A stretch of DNA of 24,375 nucleotides from an uncultured Lachnospiraceae bacterium (GCA_910588295.1 CAJUQO010000039.1:5737-30111); one strand, 5' to 3'; shown: positions 6,607 through 13,111, numbered from the stretch's first letter. Notes: a model not told the origin generated them from the sequence alone. Numbers and translations are program-made.

Positions 6607-7890
6607 TCATGGGAGCAGCATTTTCTCCAGTTCGTCGGAGGCGCCCCTGTCCATTTCCTTCAGGAATTCCGCATAGATGTTCATTGTGGTGCTGGTGCTG
6701 GCGTGGCCCAGCCGGCCGGACACCGTGCGCACGTCCACGCCGCGGCTGATCAGCAGCGTGGCCGCCGTGTGCCGGAGCCCGTGCAGCGGTATTTCCGGAA
6801 GCTCCGGCGCCCCGGGGGCGCGGTTGGCGTTGTAATTCTTTATAATCCGGCGGAAAGCCTGGTAGGGTGTGTCAAGGCCCATCCGTGATCCGTCCCACCG
6901 GATAAAAACAGAATCATCCCCGGCCCACTGGGTACCGATCGCCAGCCGGTAACGCAGCTGCTGGGTTTTCCATTGCAGGGCGATCTCCAGCACCGCCTTG
7001 GGAAGGGCCAGGATGCGCGTGGAGCCCTTCGTCTTGGTTTCTTTGATGATCGTCTGTCCGTCTGCCCTACAGCAGCTTTTGGTGACGCTTAAAGAGCAGC
7101 TATTAAAATCAATGTCCGGCCAGGTGAGGGCGATCAGCTCGCCCCGCCGGCATCCGGTGAACATGGCGAGATAGAAGAAAAGCTTCAGCTGTAGTGATAT
7201 CTGGTGTTCGGACTGGTAGCCCTGGACATGTCCGCCCGCCCTGGATCTGGCCCCGTACTCATAGATGAGCGGGTTGTCAAGGGCCTTTAGGAAAATCTCG
7301 GCCTGTTCCTGGTTGAAGCACATGGTTTTCGGCTCGGGCGCGGCGCCGCCCTGGATCTGCACCCTGTCCATGGGGTTTGAGGGGATCAGGTTCCACCGGA
7401 CGGCCTGGGACAGCATGGCGGACAGTACCGCCGTGCGGCGCCGCACCGTACCGGGGGACAGTACGCCGGGTTTCCCCCGAAGAGGCGTCCGCGTCATGGC
7501 GTTTACGTATTCCTGAAGGAAAAGCGGGTTCAGGTTCCCAATGGGCATATGGCCGAAGTCATGGGTGAATATCTTTATGGCCGCCCGGGTGCTTTCCAGC
7601 GTCCGGGGGGCCTGGAAGACCTCCGCGTACTCCTTCAGGTATTTTCCTGCGTACAGCTCAAAGGTGAGCTTTTCCCCGTCCAGGATCTGGCCGGTTTTCA
7701 CCTTCTTTTCAAATTCCGCCGCGAAAGCCTCCGCTTCCTTGAGCAGGGACTTTTCCGTTTTCCTGTGTCCCCTGGCCGTGACCGGATCTGGCCGGAAGGT
7801 GGCCGATTTGGTGATTTTCCGGTACTGGCTGTCCCGGCCCAGGCTGACCGTAACCAGGTAGGAACTGCCCCGTTTTTTGATTGACGCCAT
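6607..7890 (-). CDS. int: tyrosine recombinase / integrase
   Basis: A 427-residue site-specific tyrosine recombinase that should integrate and excise the element at tRNA-Thr. Residues 1-35 (MASIKKRGSSYLV, then a strand-rich segment) match the arm-binding domain of Tn916/phage-type integrases; about 75-175 is the core-binding SAM-like domain; the catalytic domain follows. Catalytic residues seen: R248 in TGCRRGE, H370 and R373 in HGLRH, H396 in LGHAS, and the nucleophile Y406 in NIYAEF. The start at 7890 follows AAAGGAGGCATCACC; a longer frame from 7938 has no such site. The stop lies 130 bp from attL, the usual place for an integrase. Confidence 0.96.
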   Translation of the reverse strand: MASIKKRGSSYLVTVSLGRDSQYRKITKSATFRPDPVTARGHRKTEKSLLKEAEAFAAEFEKKVKTGQILDGEKLTFELYAGKYLKEYAEVFQAPRTLESTRAAIKIFTHDFGHMPIGNLNPLFLQEYVNAMTRTPLRGKPGVLSPGTVRRRTAVLSAMLSQAVRWNLIPSNPMDRVQIQGGAAPEPKTMCFNQEQAEIFLKALDNPLIYEYGARSRAGGHVQGYQSEHQISLQLKLFFYLAMFTGCRRGELIALTWPDIDFNSCSLSVTKSCCRADGQTIIKETKTKGSTRILALPKAVLEIALQWKTQQLRYRLAIGTQWAGDDSVFIRWDGSRMGLDTPYQAFRRIIKNYNANRAPGAPELPEIPLHGLRHTAATLLISRGVDVRTVSGRLGHASTSTTMNIYAEFLKEMDRGASDELEKMLLP

Positions 7891-7919
7891 GGTGATGCCT
7901 CCTTTGGCTGTATTTTTGC

Positions 7920-8020
7920 TTGCAATCCCTGGAGACATAGTATATACTGGGCTCGTATGAGATCGGTGTATGTAACCAGGGAAATAGCGCCTTATCTTGC
8001 CAGGATGGGGGCGCTATTTC
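7920..8020 (+). ncRNA. type I TA unit 0: orphan antitoxin-like RNA
   Basis: TTGCAA (7920-7925) and TATACT (7943-7948), 17-bp spacer, would start an RNA near 7955. It ends in a hairpin of GAAATAGCGCC (7981-7991) and GGCGCTATTTC (8010-8020), the same AAATAGC/GCTATTT stem that closes the intact units. On the minus strand, where the toxin should end in this stem, the frame hits stops at once and only the next unit's promoter follows. The toxin appears lost. Confidence 0.5.
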
Positions 8021-8026
8021 TATATG

Positions 8027-8068
8027 TTTTTCTTGAAAACCCCCGAAGCATGTTATATAATATGCTTA
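8027..8068. repeat. 42-bp direct repeat, copy 1 (antitoxin promoter)
   Basis: Identical to 8317-8358, an offset of exactly 290 bp. It contains the whole antisense promoter, showing that units 1 and 2 arose by duplication while the toxin frames diverged. Confidence 0.95.
8033..8061 (+). promoter_or_regulatory. antitoxin RNA 1 promoter
   Basis: TTGAAA (8033-8038) and TATAAT (8056-8061) with a 17-bp spacer. It is near consensus and much stronger-looking than the toxin promoter opposite, as expected for an antitoxin RNA that must be in excess. Confidence 0.8.
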
Positions 8069-8173
8069 ACAAGGCAGCCGACAGGTAGCGCTACCTACCC
8101 GTCCCGGCGAAATAGTAAGCTAAGAAATAGCCATCTACTTTTCCAAGGAGCAGGACGGCTATTTCTTACTTTT
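8068..8173 (+). ncRNA. predicted antisense antitoxin RNA 1
   Basis: RNA expected from about 8068 to the hairpin TAAGAAATAGCC (8121-8132) / GGCTATTTCTTA (8157-8168) followed by CTTTT. It runs opposite to toxin 1 and overlaps the 3' end of its mRNA, including the stop codon, the arrangement known for txpA/ratA and bsrG/SR4 in Bacillus. It also contains the palindrome AGGTAGCGCTACCT. Ends are predicted. Confidence 0.65.
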
Positions 8174-8242
8174 CAGAATCAGAATTTCGACTATTAAAAG
8201 CCCCGTGGTCAATATAACCATGAATTCTTCATATGTACTCAT
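8159..8242 (-). CDS. holin-like type I toxin 1, 27 residues
   Basis: Small membrane peptide starting MSTYEEFMVILTTGLLIVEI and ending in KSKK. It has a short polar N-terminus, one hydrophobic helix (about residues 8-23) and a basic tail, as in the putative holin-like toxin (Hol_Tox) family. The ribosome site on the minus strand is GAAGGTGATC just before the ATG. The stop codon lies inside the shared terminator stem. A conserved block TAA(A/G)CATATTAAA about 61 nt upstream (8304-8316) probably marks the toxin promoter, because it recurs at the same distance before toxin 2. It should depolarise the membrane when its antisense RNA is lost. Too short for ordinary gene finders. Confidence 0.8.
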   Translation of the reverse strand: MSTYEEFMVILTTGLLIVEILILKSKK

Positions 8243-8316
8243 AATGATCACCTTCTTTCCGCAAGACTCGGAACGGGTGAGAGCACGTCCCCGGCTGCCC
8301 GGTTAAACATATTAAA

Positions 8317-8358
8317 TTTTTCTTGAAAACCCCCGAAGCATGTTATATAATATGCTTA
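8317..8358. repeat. 42-bp direct repeat, copy 2 (antitoxin promoter)
   Basis: Identical to 8027-8068. Confidence 0.95.
8323..8351 (+). promoter_or_regulatory. antitoxin RNA 2 promoter
   Basis: TTGAAA (8323-8328), 17-bp spacer, TATAAT (8346-8351), identical to the unit 1 promoter. Confidence 0.8.
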
Positions 8359-8450
8359 GCAAGGGATCCACTGGCCAGTGTACGCCTGGCCGTTGGAAAA
8401 TGGTTAAAAAATAGCGCCTGTATTTTCCGGTACGAGGGCGCTATTTTTTG
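8358..8450 (+). ncRNA. predicted antisense antitoxin RNA 2
   Basis: RNA expected from about 8358 to the hairpin AAAAAATAGCGCC (8406-8418) / GGCGCTATTTTTT (8437-8449), a perfect 13-bp stem ending in T. The body differs from antitoxin 1, so the two units may not cross-regulate. It overlaps the 3' end of toxin 2. Confidence 0.65.
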
Positions 8451-8527
8451 CGTGTAACATAGATTGCAAGGCTTGCTACAGCACAAAGCATAATCACAAA
8501 CTGAAATAAATCAGGATATGTAATCAT
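8441..8527 (-). CDS. holin-like type I toxin 2, 28 residues
   Basis: Peptide starting MITYPDLFQFVIMLCAVASL and ending in TRKK: one hydrophobic helix (about 8-23) and a basic tail, the same plan as toxin 1 but with little residue identity. The ribosome site AAAGGGGGTCGG precedes the ATG at 8527. The stop is within the terminator stem at 8437-8449. A longer frame from 8713 lacks support, because it would translate through the promoter region; the conserved block TAAGCATATTAAA (8588-8600) lies 61 bp upstream of the short start, as in unit 1. Confidence 0.78.
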   Translation of the reverse strand: MITYPDLFQFVIMLCAVASLAIYVTRKK

Positions 8528-8606
8528 TGGCACCGACCCCCTTTCTTTTGTAAGGCGGCCGACATAACACCCCAGCGGATCCCCAGCTAAGCATATTAAA
8601 TTTTCC

Positions 8607-8742
8607 TTGCATTCCTCACAAACCCATGGTAGGATATAGGCACCATGGCAAAGGCCTGTGTAGGGAATGGCATAAAAATTCCTTTCAAATTTTCTTGAAA
8701 AATAGCGTCTCATCTTTGCAGGATCGGGGGCGCTATTTTTTT
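8607..8742 (+). ncRNA. type I TA unit 3: antitoxin-like relic
   Basis: TTGCAT (8607-8612), 17-bp spacer, TAGGAT (8630-8635), then a hairpin of AAAAATAGCGTC (8698-8709) and GGCGCTATTTTT (8729-8740). On the minus strand the frame ending in this stem keeps only a KK-stop tail (MRKK) and no hydrophobic helix, so the toxin body has been deleted, apparently by joining to the repressor gene region. Confidence 0.45.
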
Positions 8743-8784
8743 CGCATTATATCATGCATCGCCATATCTGGGAAGGGGGGGGAT

Positions 8785-9132
8785 TCAGCCCCCTTCTTCT
8801 GTTGGTGCTTTATCTTGCAGTTTAACTAGTTCTTTAATCTGTTCCAAAGCATAATCTTGGAATTCGGGACGTAATGACTGAAATATCTTCATAGCCTCAT
8901 CGTACTTACTAATTTCTTTCGGAGAATTATTAAACATTTCACCTTCTCCCGTTTCTAGCCAATGGGCATTCACGTCATATTGCTGGCACATGTGTTTAAT
9001 TAGCAATTCTTTAGGTGCTACACGACCATATTCTATATTGCTTATCACGTCACGGCTAACGCCCAACCTTTCCCCGAACTCTCTCTGGGATAGTTTTAAA
9101 ATTTTACGAACAGTTTTTATTCTGTCAGTCAA
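8785..9132 (-). CDS. XRE-family repressor
   Basis: A 115-residue cro/cI-type regulator. The helix-turn-helix is at about 13-37 (LSQREFGERLGVSRDVISN), followed by a helical C-terminal part with no peptidase-like domain, so release is not by RecA-style self-cleavage. The start is TTG at 9132, given by AAGGAGGTGATACA immediately upstream; extending to an ATG at 9258 would run through its own promoter. It is likely the lysogeny repressor of the element, controlling the divergent genes at 9282 onward through CAACACAA-type sites between them. Confidence 0.88.
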   Translation of the reverse strand: MTDRIKTVRKILKLSQREFGERLGVSRDVISNIEYGRVAPKELLIKHMCQQYDVNAHWLETGEGEMFNNSPKEISKYDEAMKIFQSLRPEFQDYALEQIKELVKLQDKAPTEEGG

Positions 9133-9162
9133 TGTATCACCTCCTTCTTGTAGAACAAATCC

Positions 9163-9243
9163 ATGATACAACACAATTTTAAAACTGTCAACACAACAAA
9201 TCAGATATAAAGTGTTGACAACACAAAAATGGCATGATATATT
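9163..9243. promoter_or_regulatory. divergent promoters and repressor operators
   Basis: Minus: TTGACA (9191-9186), 17 bp, TATCAT (9168-9163) for the repressor. Plus: TTGACA (9215-9220), 17 bp, TATATT (9238-9243) for the 9282 operon. CAACACAA occurs within the minus spacer and again between the promoters, and GTGTTGACAACAC overlaps the plus -35. These repeats are the likely operators of the genetic switch. Confidence 0.75.
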
Positions 9244-9281
9244 GAGCTTATAACACATGAACGGTAATGGAGGGTGTGGTT

Positions 9282-9461
9282 ATGACACAAGAAAATATGA
9301 GAAAAAATAGGAAGTCTGAGTTTGATGCTATGTTTTGGAGCCTGAATGATAAAGGACAAGAGGCAACCATCACTGTTTTAAAGTCACTCAGTTTTGCGCA
9401 ATCAGTAATGGAACCGAGTGAAAATGAATTGCGCCCGCGCAAAGAGAGGGGAAGATCATGA
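9282..9461 (+). CDS. small early protein of the element, unknown
   Basis: A 59-residue protein, not recognised. It is the first gene from the plus switch promoter, the position of a cro or antirepressor, but has no clear helix-turn-helix. The middle reads FWSLNDKGQEATITVLKSL and is likely helical; the C-terminus is basic. The start at 9282 follows GGAGGG (9269-9274); an in-frame ATG at 9267 is less well placed. It overlaps the next gene by 4 bp (ATGA). Confidence 0.65.
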   Translation: MTQENMRKNRKSEFDAMFWSLNDKGQEATITVLKSLSFAQSVMEPSENELRPRKERGRS

Positions 9462-9706
9462 GAGTACATATCGACGTATATCTTACCGAGGAGCAGCACA
9501 ACAGTCTTATCGCTGCTCTGGAAGAGAATATCAAGCGGATCAGGATGAACGTGCAGGACTGTAGGGAGCTGGTGCAGGGCCCTGATGATAATGTCGGGCA
9601 GCGTCTTGTAGGCTACTGGGAAGAAAAGGAAAAAGTGGCGCTGCAGACTATGGGTATTTTCCGTGGATGCGGTGATCCGGAAAGGGGCCGAAATGAAAAA
9701 GTATAA
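9458..9706 (+). CDS. hypothetical early protein of the element
   Basis: An 82-residue protein of unknown function, highly charged and mainly helical by composition. It begins MRVHIDVYLTEEQHNSLIAA, a short strand then helix reminiscent of small DNA-binding or regulatory proteins, but I cannot assign a family. The start overlaps the preceding stop by 4 bp and an AGAGAGGGGAAG ribosome site precedes it. Its end overlaps the next start by 14 bp, so these genes are translationally coupled. Confidence 0.65.
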   Translation: MRVHIDVYLTEEQHNSLIAALEENIKRIRMNVQDCRELVQGPDDNVGQRLVGYWEEKEKVALQTMGIFRGCGDPERGRNEKV

Positions 9707-10298
9707 ATTTACCGGCGAGAAAAGGGAATACAGGCATGACTGGGAAACCGTAGTGTTGCGGCGGATCCGGGCGGTCCGGAATTTTGGCAGCGTAAAGAAG
9801 GGCGACGTTGGCGGCTGGATCGAGGGCGAGGACAACCTGTCCCATGAAGGCGACGCCTGGGTGAGCGGCGACGCCTGTATATTTGGCCGGACCCAGGTGT
9901 ACGGCGACGCCTGGATATATGGAAACGCCCAAGTGTACGGTACAGCCCGGGTGTTTGGTGATGCCTGGGTGTTTGGGAATGCTAAAGTATATGGTGATGC
10001 CCGGGTGTCTGGAGATGCCATGGTCTATGGGAACGCAATTGTATATAAAAGCGCCATTATAAGCGGGGCAGTCAAAATATATGACACAGCCTGGGTATGC
10101 GGCCATGCCTATATATCCGGAAAGGCTGAGATATTCGGCGACGCCTGGGTGTTCGGGAATGCGGAAGTATTTGATGACGCCCAGGTAGCCGGGAATGCCT
10201 GGGTATGCGGCAACGCCCGTATTTGCGGCGGCGCCGTGATCCACGGGAAAGCCCTGGTAAGCGAGGGGATCAGGATCAACGGAGGGGAGCGCACATGA
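9693..10298 (+). CDS. left-handed beta-helix protein, YdcK-like
   Basis: A 201-residue protein. After an N-terminal domain (1-50) that includes KKGDVGGWIEGEDNLSH, residues about 53-190 are hexapeptide repeats of the form GDAWVY / GNAQVY / GTARVF, the mark of a left-handed parallel beta-helix. E. coli YdcK has this plan. Such folds are typical of acyltransferases but no catalytic histidine stands out, so enzyme activity is doubtful. It could be a structural or trimeric surface protein. The repeats show at DNA level with 18-bp and 36-bp periods. The start at 9693 follows AAAGGGG; a longer in-frame start at 9663 is not supported. It overlaps the next gene by 4 bp. Confidence 0.8.
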   Translation: MKKYKFTGEKREYRHDWETVVLRRIRAVRNFGSVKKGDVGGWIEGEDNLSHEGDAWVSGDACIFGRTQVYGDAWIYGNAQVYGTARVFGDAWVFGNAKVYGDARVSGDAMVYGNAIVYKSAIISGAVKIYDTAWVCGHAYISGKAEIFGDAWVFGNAEVFDDAQVAGNAWVCGNARICGGAVIHGKALVSEGIRINGGERT

Positions 10299-10675
10299 AG
10301 GAGCAGGACATGGGAAAATACATAGACCTTGTAGAAAGGCGGCGTCAGATCGCCGAGCAGAACGAAGCGGGCCAGAATCCGGAATATGCCCGGGAAATTG
10401 AGGAGATCGATCAGGAGCTTGAGGCCGTCCGGAAGCGGGTAGACCTGGAGGCGAAGCTCCGGAATGAGCTTAATGAGCTTGCGGCGGCGTCCAGGATCCC
10501 CCGGATGATGACCATAAAGGCGGCATCGCTCCAGACGGGCCTGAGTTATGATTATATCCGGAAATTGTGCGCCCAGGGGAAGATCATCTATATCCGGGCA
10601 GGGTCAAAGTTCCTGGTCAACCTGGACCGGCTGATAGAATACCTGAATGTGGGGGATGCGGGAGCAGGACAGTAG
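10295..10675 (+). CDS. excisionase-like DNA-binding protein
   Basis: A 126-residue protein: a charged helical, probably coiled-coil N-terminus (8-65), then a MerR/Xis-type winged helix-turn-helix at about 71-120 reading MTIKAASLQTGLSYDYIRKL and then GKIIYIRAGSKFLVNLDRLIEYL. That C-terminal domain matches the helix-turn-helix of excisionase-family proteins. It may act as the directionality factor for the integrase or as a regulator of the replication gene that follows. The start is set by GGAGGGGAG five bases upstream and by a 4-bp overlap with the beta-helix gene. The N-terminal extension is unusual for an excisionase. Confidence 0.75.
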   Translation: MKEQDMGKYIDLVERRRQIAEQNEAGQNPEYAREIEEIDQELEAVRKRVDLEAKLRNELNELAAASRIPRMMTIKAASLQTGLSYDYIRKLCAQGKIIYIRAGSKFLVNLDRLIEYLNVGDAGAGQ

Positions 10676-10685
10676 GAGGGGGAAA

Positions 10686-11477
10686 ATGGCAATACGCAGG
10701 ATGTTTTCTAAAAAAATCACTAATTCGGCCCGGTTCCTGAAGATGCCGGCGTCGTCCAGGCTGCTGTATTATGACCTGGGCATGGCGGCGGACGATGACG
10801 GGGTTGTGGAGGCTTTCACAGTCCTTAAAATGTCCTCGGCCTCCGAGGATGACCTGGAGATCCTGGTCAACAGGGGGTTCCTCACACTGCTGAACGAGGA
10901 TTACGTGGCCTATATTGAGGACTGGCGGGAAAATAACTATATCCGGAATGACCGGTACCAGGAAAGCATATATATAGACCTCCTGGAGGCGTACCTGGGC
11001 GACCGGAAAGCCGCAGGCGGGCAGGAAAGCCCACAGAGGCCCACGGACGGGCAGGAAGCTCACCAGGAGCCCCCAGCCGGGCAGGAAGCCAGTAAAGAAC
11101 CATCAGGCGGGCAGGAGGCCGTACAGCCCCCAGAACCCGCCCAAAAACCCGTACAGCTGCCATTGCGGAACGGGTCATCCTATGAGGTGCCGCCGGATAA
11201 GGCCGCTGACCTGGCCGCTGCTTTCCCCGGCGTCGACGTGGCGGACGAGCTGAAGCGGATGGCCCTTTGGTTCAGCGCCAACCCGGGGAAACGCCGGGAA
11301 AGGAAGGACATGGAGCAGTTCATCCGCCGGTGGCTTGGCCGGGCCAGGAGCAGGCCGGAAAAGAAAGGCGGCCGCCAGGCGCGGGCCGGCACATCCAACC
11401 GGTTCAATAATTTCCAGCAGCGCGAATATGACTATAAGGAACTGGAGAAAGAACTTTTGCAGGCAGGGAAATCATAA
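10686..11477 (+). CDS. replication initiator, phage replisome-organizer type
   Basis: A 263-residue protein. Residues 1-95 (AIRRMFSKKITNSARFLKM and onward) match the N-terminal winged-helix domain of phage replisome organizers, which bind origin DNA. Residues 111-150 are four perfect-length 10-residue repeats, each starting with xGQE, rich in Pro and Gln: a flexible linker. Residues about 165-222 are helical and basic and probably recruit the helicase machinery. No helicase or loader gene is in the element, so host DnaB/DnaC would be needed. The start at 10686 follows AGGAGGGGG. The iteron array at 11613 directly downstream supports an initiator role. Confidence 0.82.
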   Translation: MAIRRMFSKKITNSARFLKMPASSRLLYYDLGMAADDDGVVEAFTVLKMSSASEDDLEILVNRGFLTLLNEDYVAYIEDWRENNYIRNDRYQESIYIDLLEAYLGDRKAAGGQESPQRPTDGQEAHQEPPAGQEASKEPSGGQEAVQPPEPAQKPVQLPLRNGSSYEVPPDKAADLAAAFPGVDVADELKRMALWFSANPGKRRERKDMEQFIRRWLGRARSRPEKKGGRQARAGTSNRFNNFQQREYDYKELEKELLQAGKS

Positions 11478-11574
11478 GCCCGGGCCGCAGGCTGCAACTG
11501 GTTTACCAATGTGAAAACGGAGGTATCCCAGTTATAGCCTGTGCCTGGGTTAGTTTTTGCTAATATCAGTTAGT

Positions 11575-11610
11575 CAGGAGACGCCATTTATGGCGTCTCC
11601 TGCCATTTTT
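11575..11610 (+). terminator. Rho-independent terminator after the replication gene
   Basis: CAGGAGACGCCA (11575-11586) and TGGCGTCTCCTG (11591-11602), a perfect 12-bp stem with a TTTA loop, then CCATTTTT. Confidence 0.85.
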
Positions 11611-11612
11611 GC

Positions 11613-11932
11613 GGTCGACCGCCGGTATACCCGGTCAGCCAGCGGTATACCTGGTCAACCGCCGGTATACCTGGTCAACCAACGGTATACCATCGGTAGT
11701 ACAACGGTTGACCGCAAAAAAAGCCCCGGTATACCGCCGGTTGACCGCAAAAACGGAAAGGCTGCGTAAATGCTGGCTTCCCTGTTTCCGGATCCGGCGT
11801 CTGGTATACCGCAGGTATCCCCAGGTTAGGGTAGACAATAAACAATAAACAATTATATATACGCGCGTGCGCGCGCGAGGCAAAAATCTCTGTAGGTTTT
11901 TCGATTTCAAACCGATAAACATATATACGCGC
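11613..11932. other. predicted replication origin with 20-bp iterons
   Basis: The palindrome GGTATACC recurs at 11624, 11644, 11664 and 11684, exactly 20 bp apart, alternating with GGTCAGCC or GGTCAACC; inverted elements follow (GGTTGACC at 11706 and 11739, GGTATACC at 11728 and 11803). Downstream is AATAAACAATAAACAATT and a 24-bp alternating purine-pyrimidine tract (11854-11877) that could melt or form Z-DNA. ATATATACGCGC occurs at 11855 and 11921. Iterons plus an AT-rich tract beside a replisome-organizer gene are the standard layout of a phage or plasmid origin. No coding frame here is convincing. Confidence 0.75.
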
Positions 11933-12036
11933 ATGGCAAAAAAACAGCCGTCATTTCAAATGCGGCCTGTCCAAAATGGTGTGCATATTTTTATGCAATA
12001 TCCGCCCGTACCATGAAGGGGCCGGGGGATCCGTGG

Positions 12037-12042
12037 TATAAT
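12037..12042 (+). promoter_or_regulatory. isolated -10 element before the structural genes
   Basis: TATAAT about 20 nt before the gene at 12064, without a recognisable -35 at normal spacing. This would fit a promoter that needs an activator or the element's own sigma factor; only the -10 is seen. Confidence 0.35.
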
Positions 12043-12063
12043 CAGCAAAAAGGATGTATGGCT

Positions 12064-12483
12064 ATGGGAAAAATAAGTGAAAAGGTTAAAAAAGCATCCG
12101 TGAGGCTTTTTGAGGCGCGTATATCAGAAAAAGGCCGGGACGGATCCGGGCCTGCAGGGAATGGCGCACTTCCAGAAGTACAGTGCTGCAGCATTTACAG
12201 CACGGTTGAAGGATGCGTATTAGCAAACTGTTTGGAAAAAACGGCGCTTATGAGGGCAGAATATGCATTTGCCGCCCTTCCGGGCGAAATAAAGCGGATG
12301 CTTTCATTTGCGCCGGAAAAAGGGGAATTTAAAGCGCGTGCCGACTTGTGGGGGGCAGTATTAAAGCCGGTTCTGCCAGGCCGCAAATATGATTCCGCCA
12401 TGCAGGCGATAAATAGATGGTATATCCATATCCTTGACATGGAGCTGGTAAAGGGGTGGGAAGACAATGGAAAACACAGGTGA
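12064..12483 (+). CDS. hypothetical protein, first gene of the capsid module
   Basis: A 139-residue protein, not recognised. The N-terminus is basic (MGKISEKVKKASVRLFEARI), the middle has a Cys-containing stretch (EVQCCSIYSTVEGC), and the C-terminal half is helical with many Trp and Arg residues. AAAAGGA lies 9 nt before ATG 12064; an in-frame ATG at 12058 is too close to it. It overlaps the scaffold-like gene by 17 bp, so it belongs to the capsid transcript. A small packaging or capsid accessory protein is possible but nothing in the sequence proves it. Confidence 0.6.
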   Translation: MGKISEKVKKASVRLFEARISEKGRDGSGPAGNGALPEVQCCSIYSTVEGCVLANCLEKTALMRAEYAFAALPGEIKRMLSFAPEKGEFKARADLWGAVLKPVLPGRKYDSAMQAINRWYIHILDMELVKGWEDNGKHR

Positions 12484-13108
12484 AAACCTGGAAACAGGAC
12501 AGGGGCAGTATATTACAGAGGGCGGCGAAAAACTGTATACCCAGGCGGAAGTAAACCAGCTGTTCAGCGATGCCGCGCAAGATGAAAAAAACCAGTTCGC
12601 CCTACGGATAGACGCAAAGCTGAAAGAGCTGGCCAGACGTGAAGCCGAGCTGGCCGTGCTGGAATCAGGGATAAAAAAACGTGAGGATATTCTTACGGAG
12701 CGGGAACGGAAAATCGCTGAAGGCGAAGCGCTTTCCGGACGTGAGGCCGACCTGGCCAGCCGCGAGGCCAAGCTGGCCCAAAAGGAGGAAACGGAACGCC
12801 TGTACAACGCGGCGCATTATGAGCTGCAGAAAAAAGGCATACCGGAAGAATTTGCCGACATCATCGACAGGACCTCCGATGTGGTGATACAGGCCGCCGT
12901 ACACCGGCTGGGAGACATTTTAGAGGACATGAAGCTGATCCGGTATGCGGTCGAGGGGAACAGCAAGCTGCGGAGGCTTGAAGAATTAGGCGACAACCTG
13001 GAAGGGGACGGCGGCCTGCAGATGCGGCGGATCTTCGCAGAGGACGGGGGCCGGATCCGGAAAGATAACCGGCTGCTGCGCAAAATATTCGGATTGAAAG
13101 GACGGTAA
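12467..13108 (+). CDS. phage capsid scaffold-like protein
   Basis: A 213-residue protein. Residues 1-30 are acidic and polar; about 40-110 form a long Glu/Lys/Arg/Ala coiled coil (repeats such as AKLAQKEETER); about 115-150 reads YELQKKGIPEEFADII, a segment resembling the GLP motif in scaffolding proteins of the DUF4355 type. Scaffolds guide capsid shell assembly and are then lost. Its place, 3 bp before the capsid gene, is the usual one. Unlike most prophages no protease or portal gene precedes it. The ribosome site is AAAGGGGTGG. Confidence 0.75.
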   Translation: MENTGENLETGQGQYITEGGEKLYTQAEVNQLFSDAAQDEKNQFALRIDAKLKELARREAELAVLESGIKKREDILTERERKIAEGEALSGREADLASREAKLAQKEETERLYNAAHYELQKKGIPEEFADIIDRTSDVVIQAAVHRLGDILEDMKLIRYAVEGNSKLRRLEELGDNLEGDGGLQMRRIFAEDGGRIRKDNRLLRKIFGLKGR

Positions 13109-13111
13109 GAT

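Noticed and set aside
8441..8713. 90-residue minus-strand protein extending upstream of toxin 2
   Set aside because: The upstream part spans the predicted toxin promoter and leader; the short peptide has its own ribosome site and matches the toxin plan.
9840..10260. Short-period DNA repeats that might look like a CRISPR array
   Set aside because: The 18/36-bp periodicity encodes the beta-helix hexapeptides; there are no unique spacers between constant repeats.
11613..11760. 20-bp direct repeats considered as CRISPR, and open frames across them considered as genes
   Set aside because: Units are contiguous with no spacers and contain palindromes, so iterons fit better. The frames lack ribosome sites and are repeat translations.
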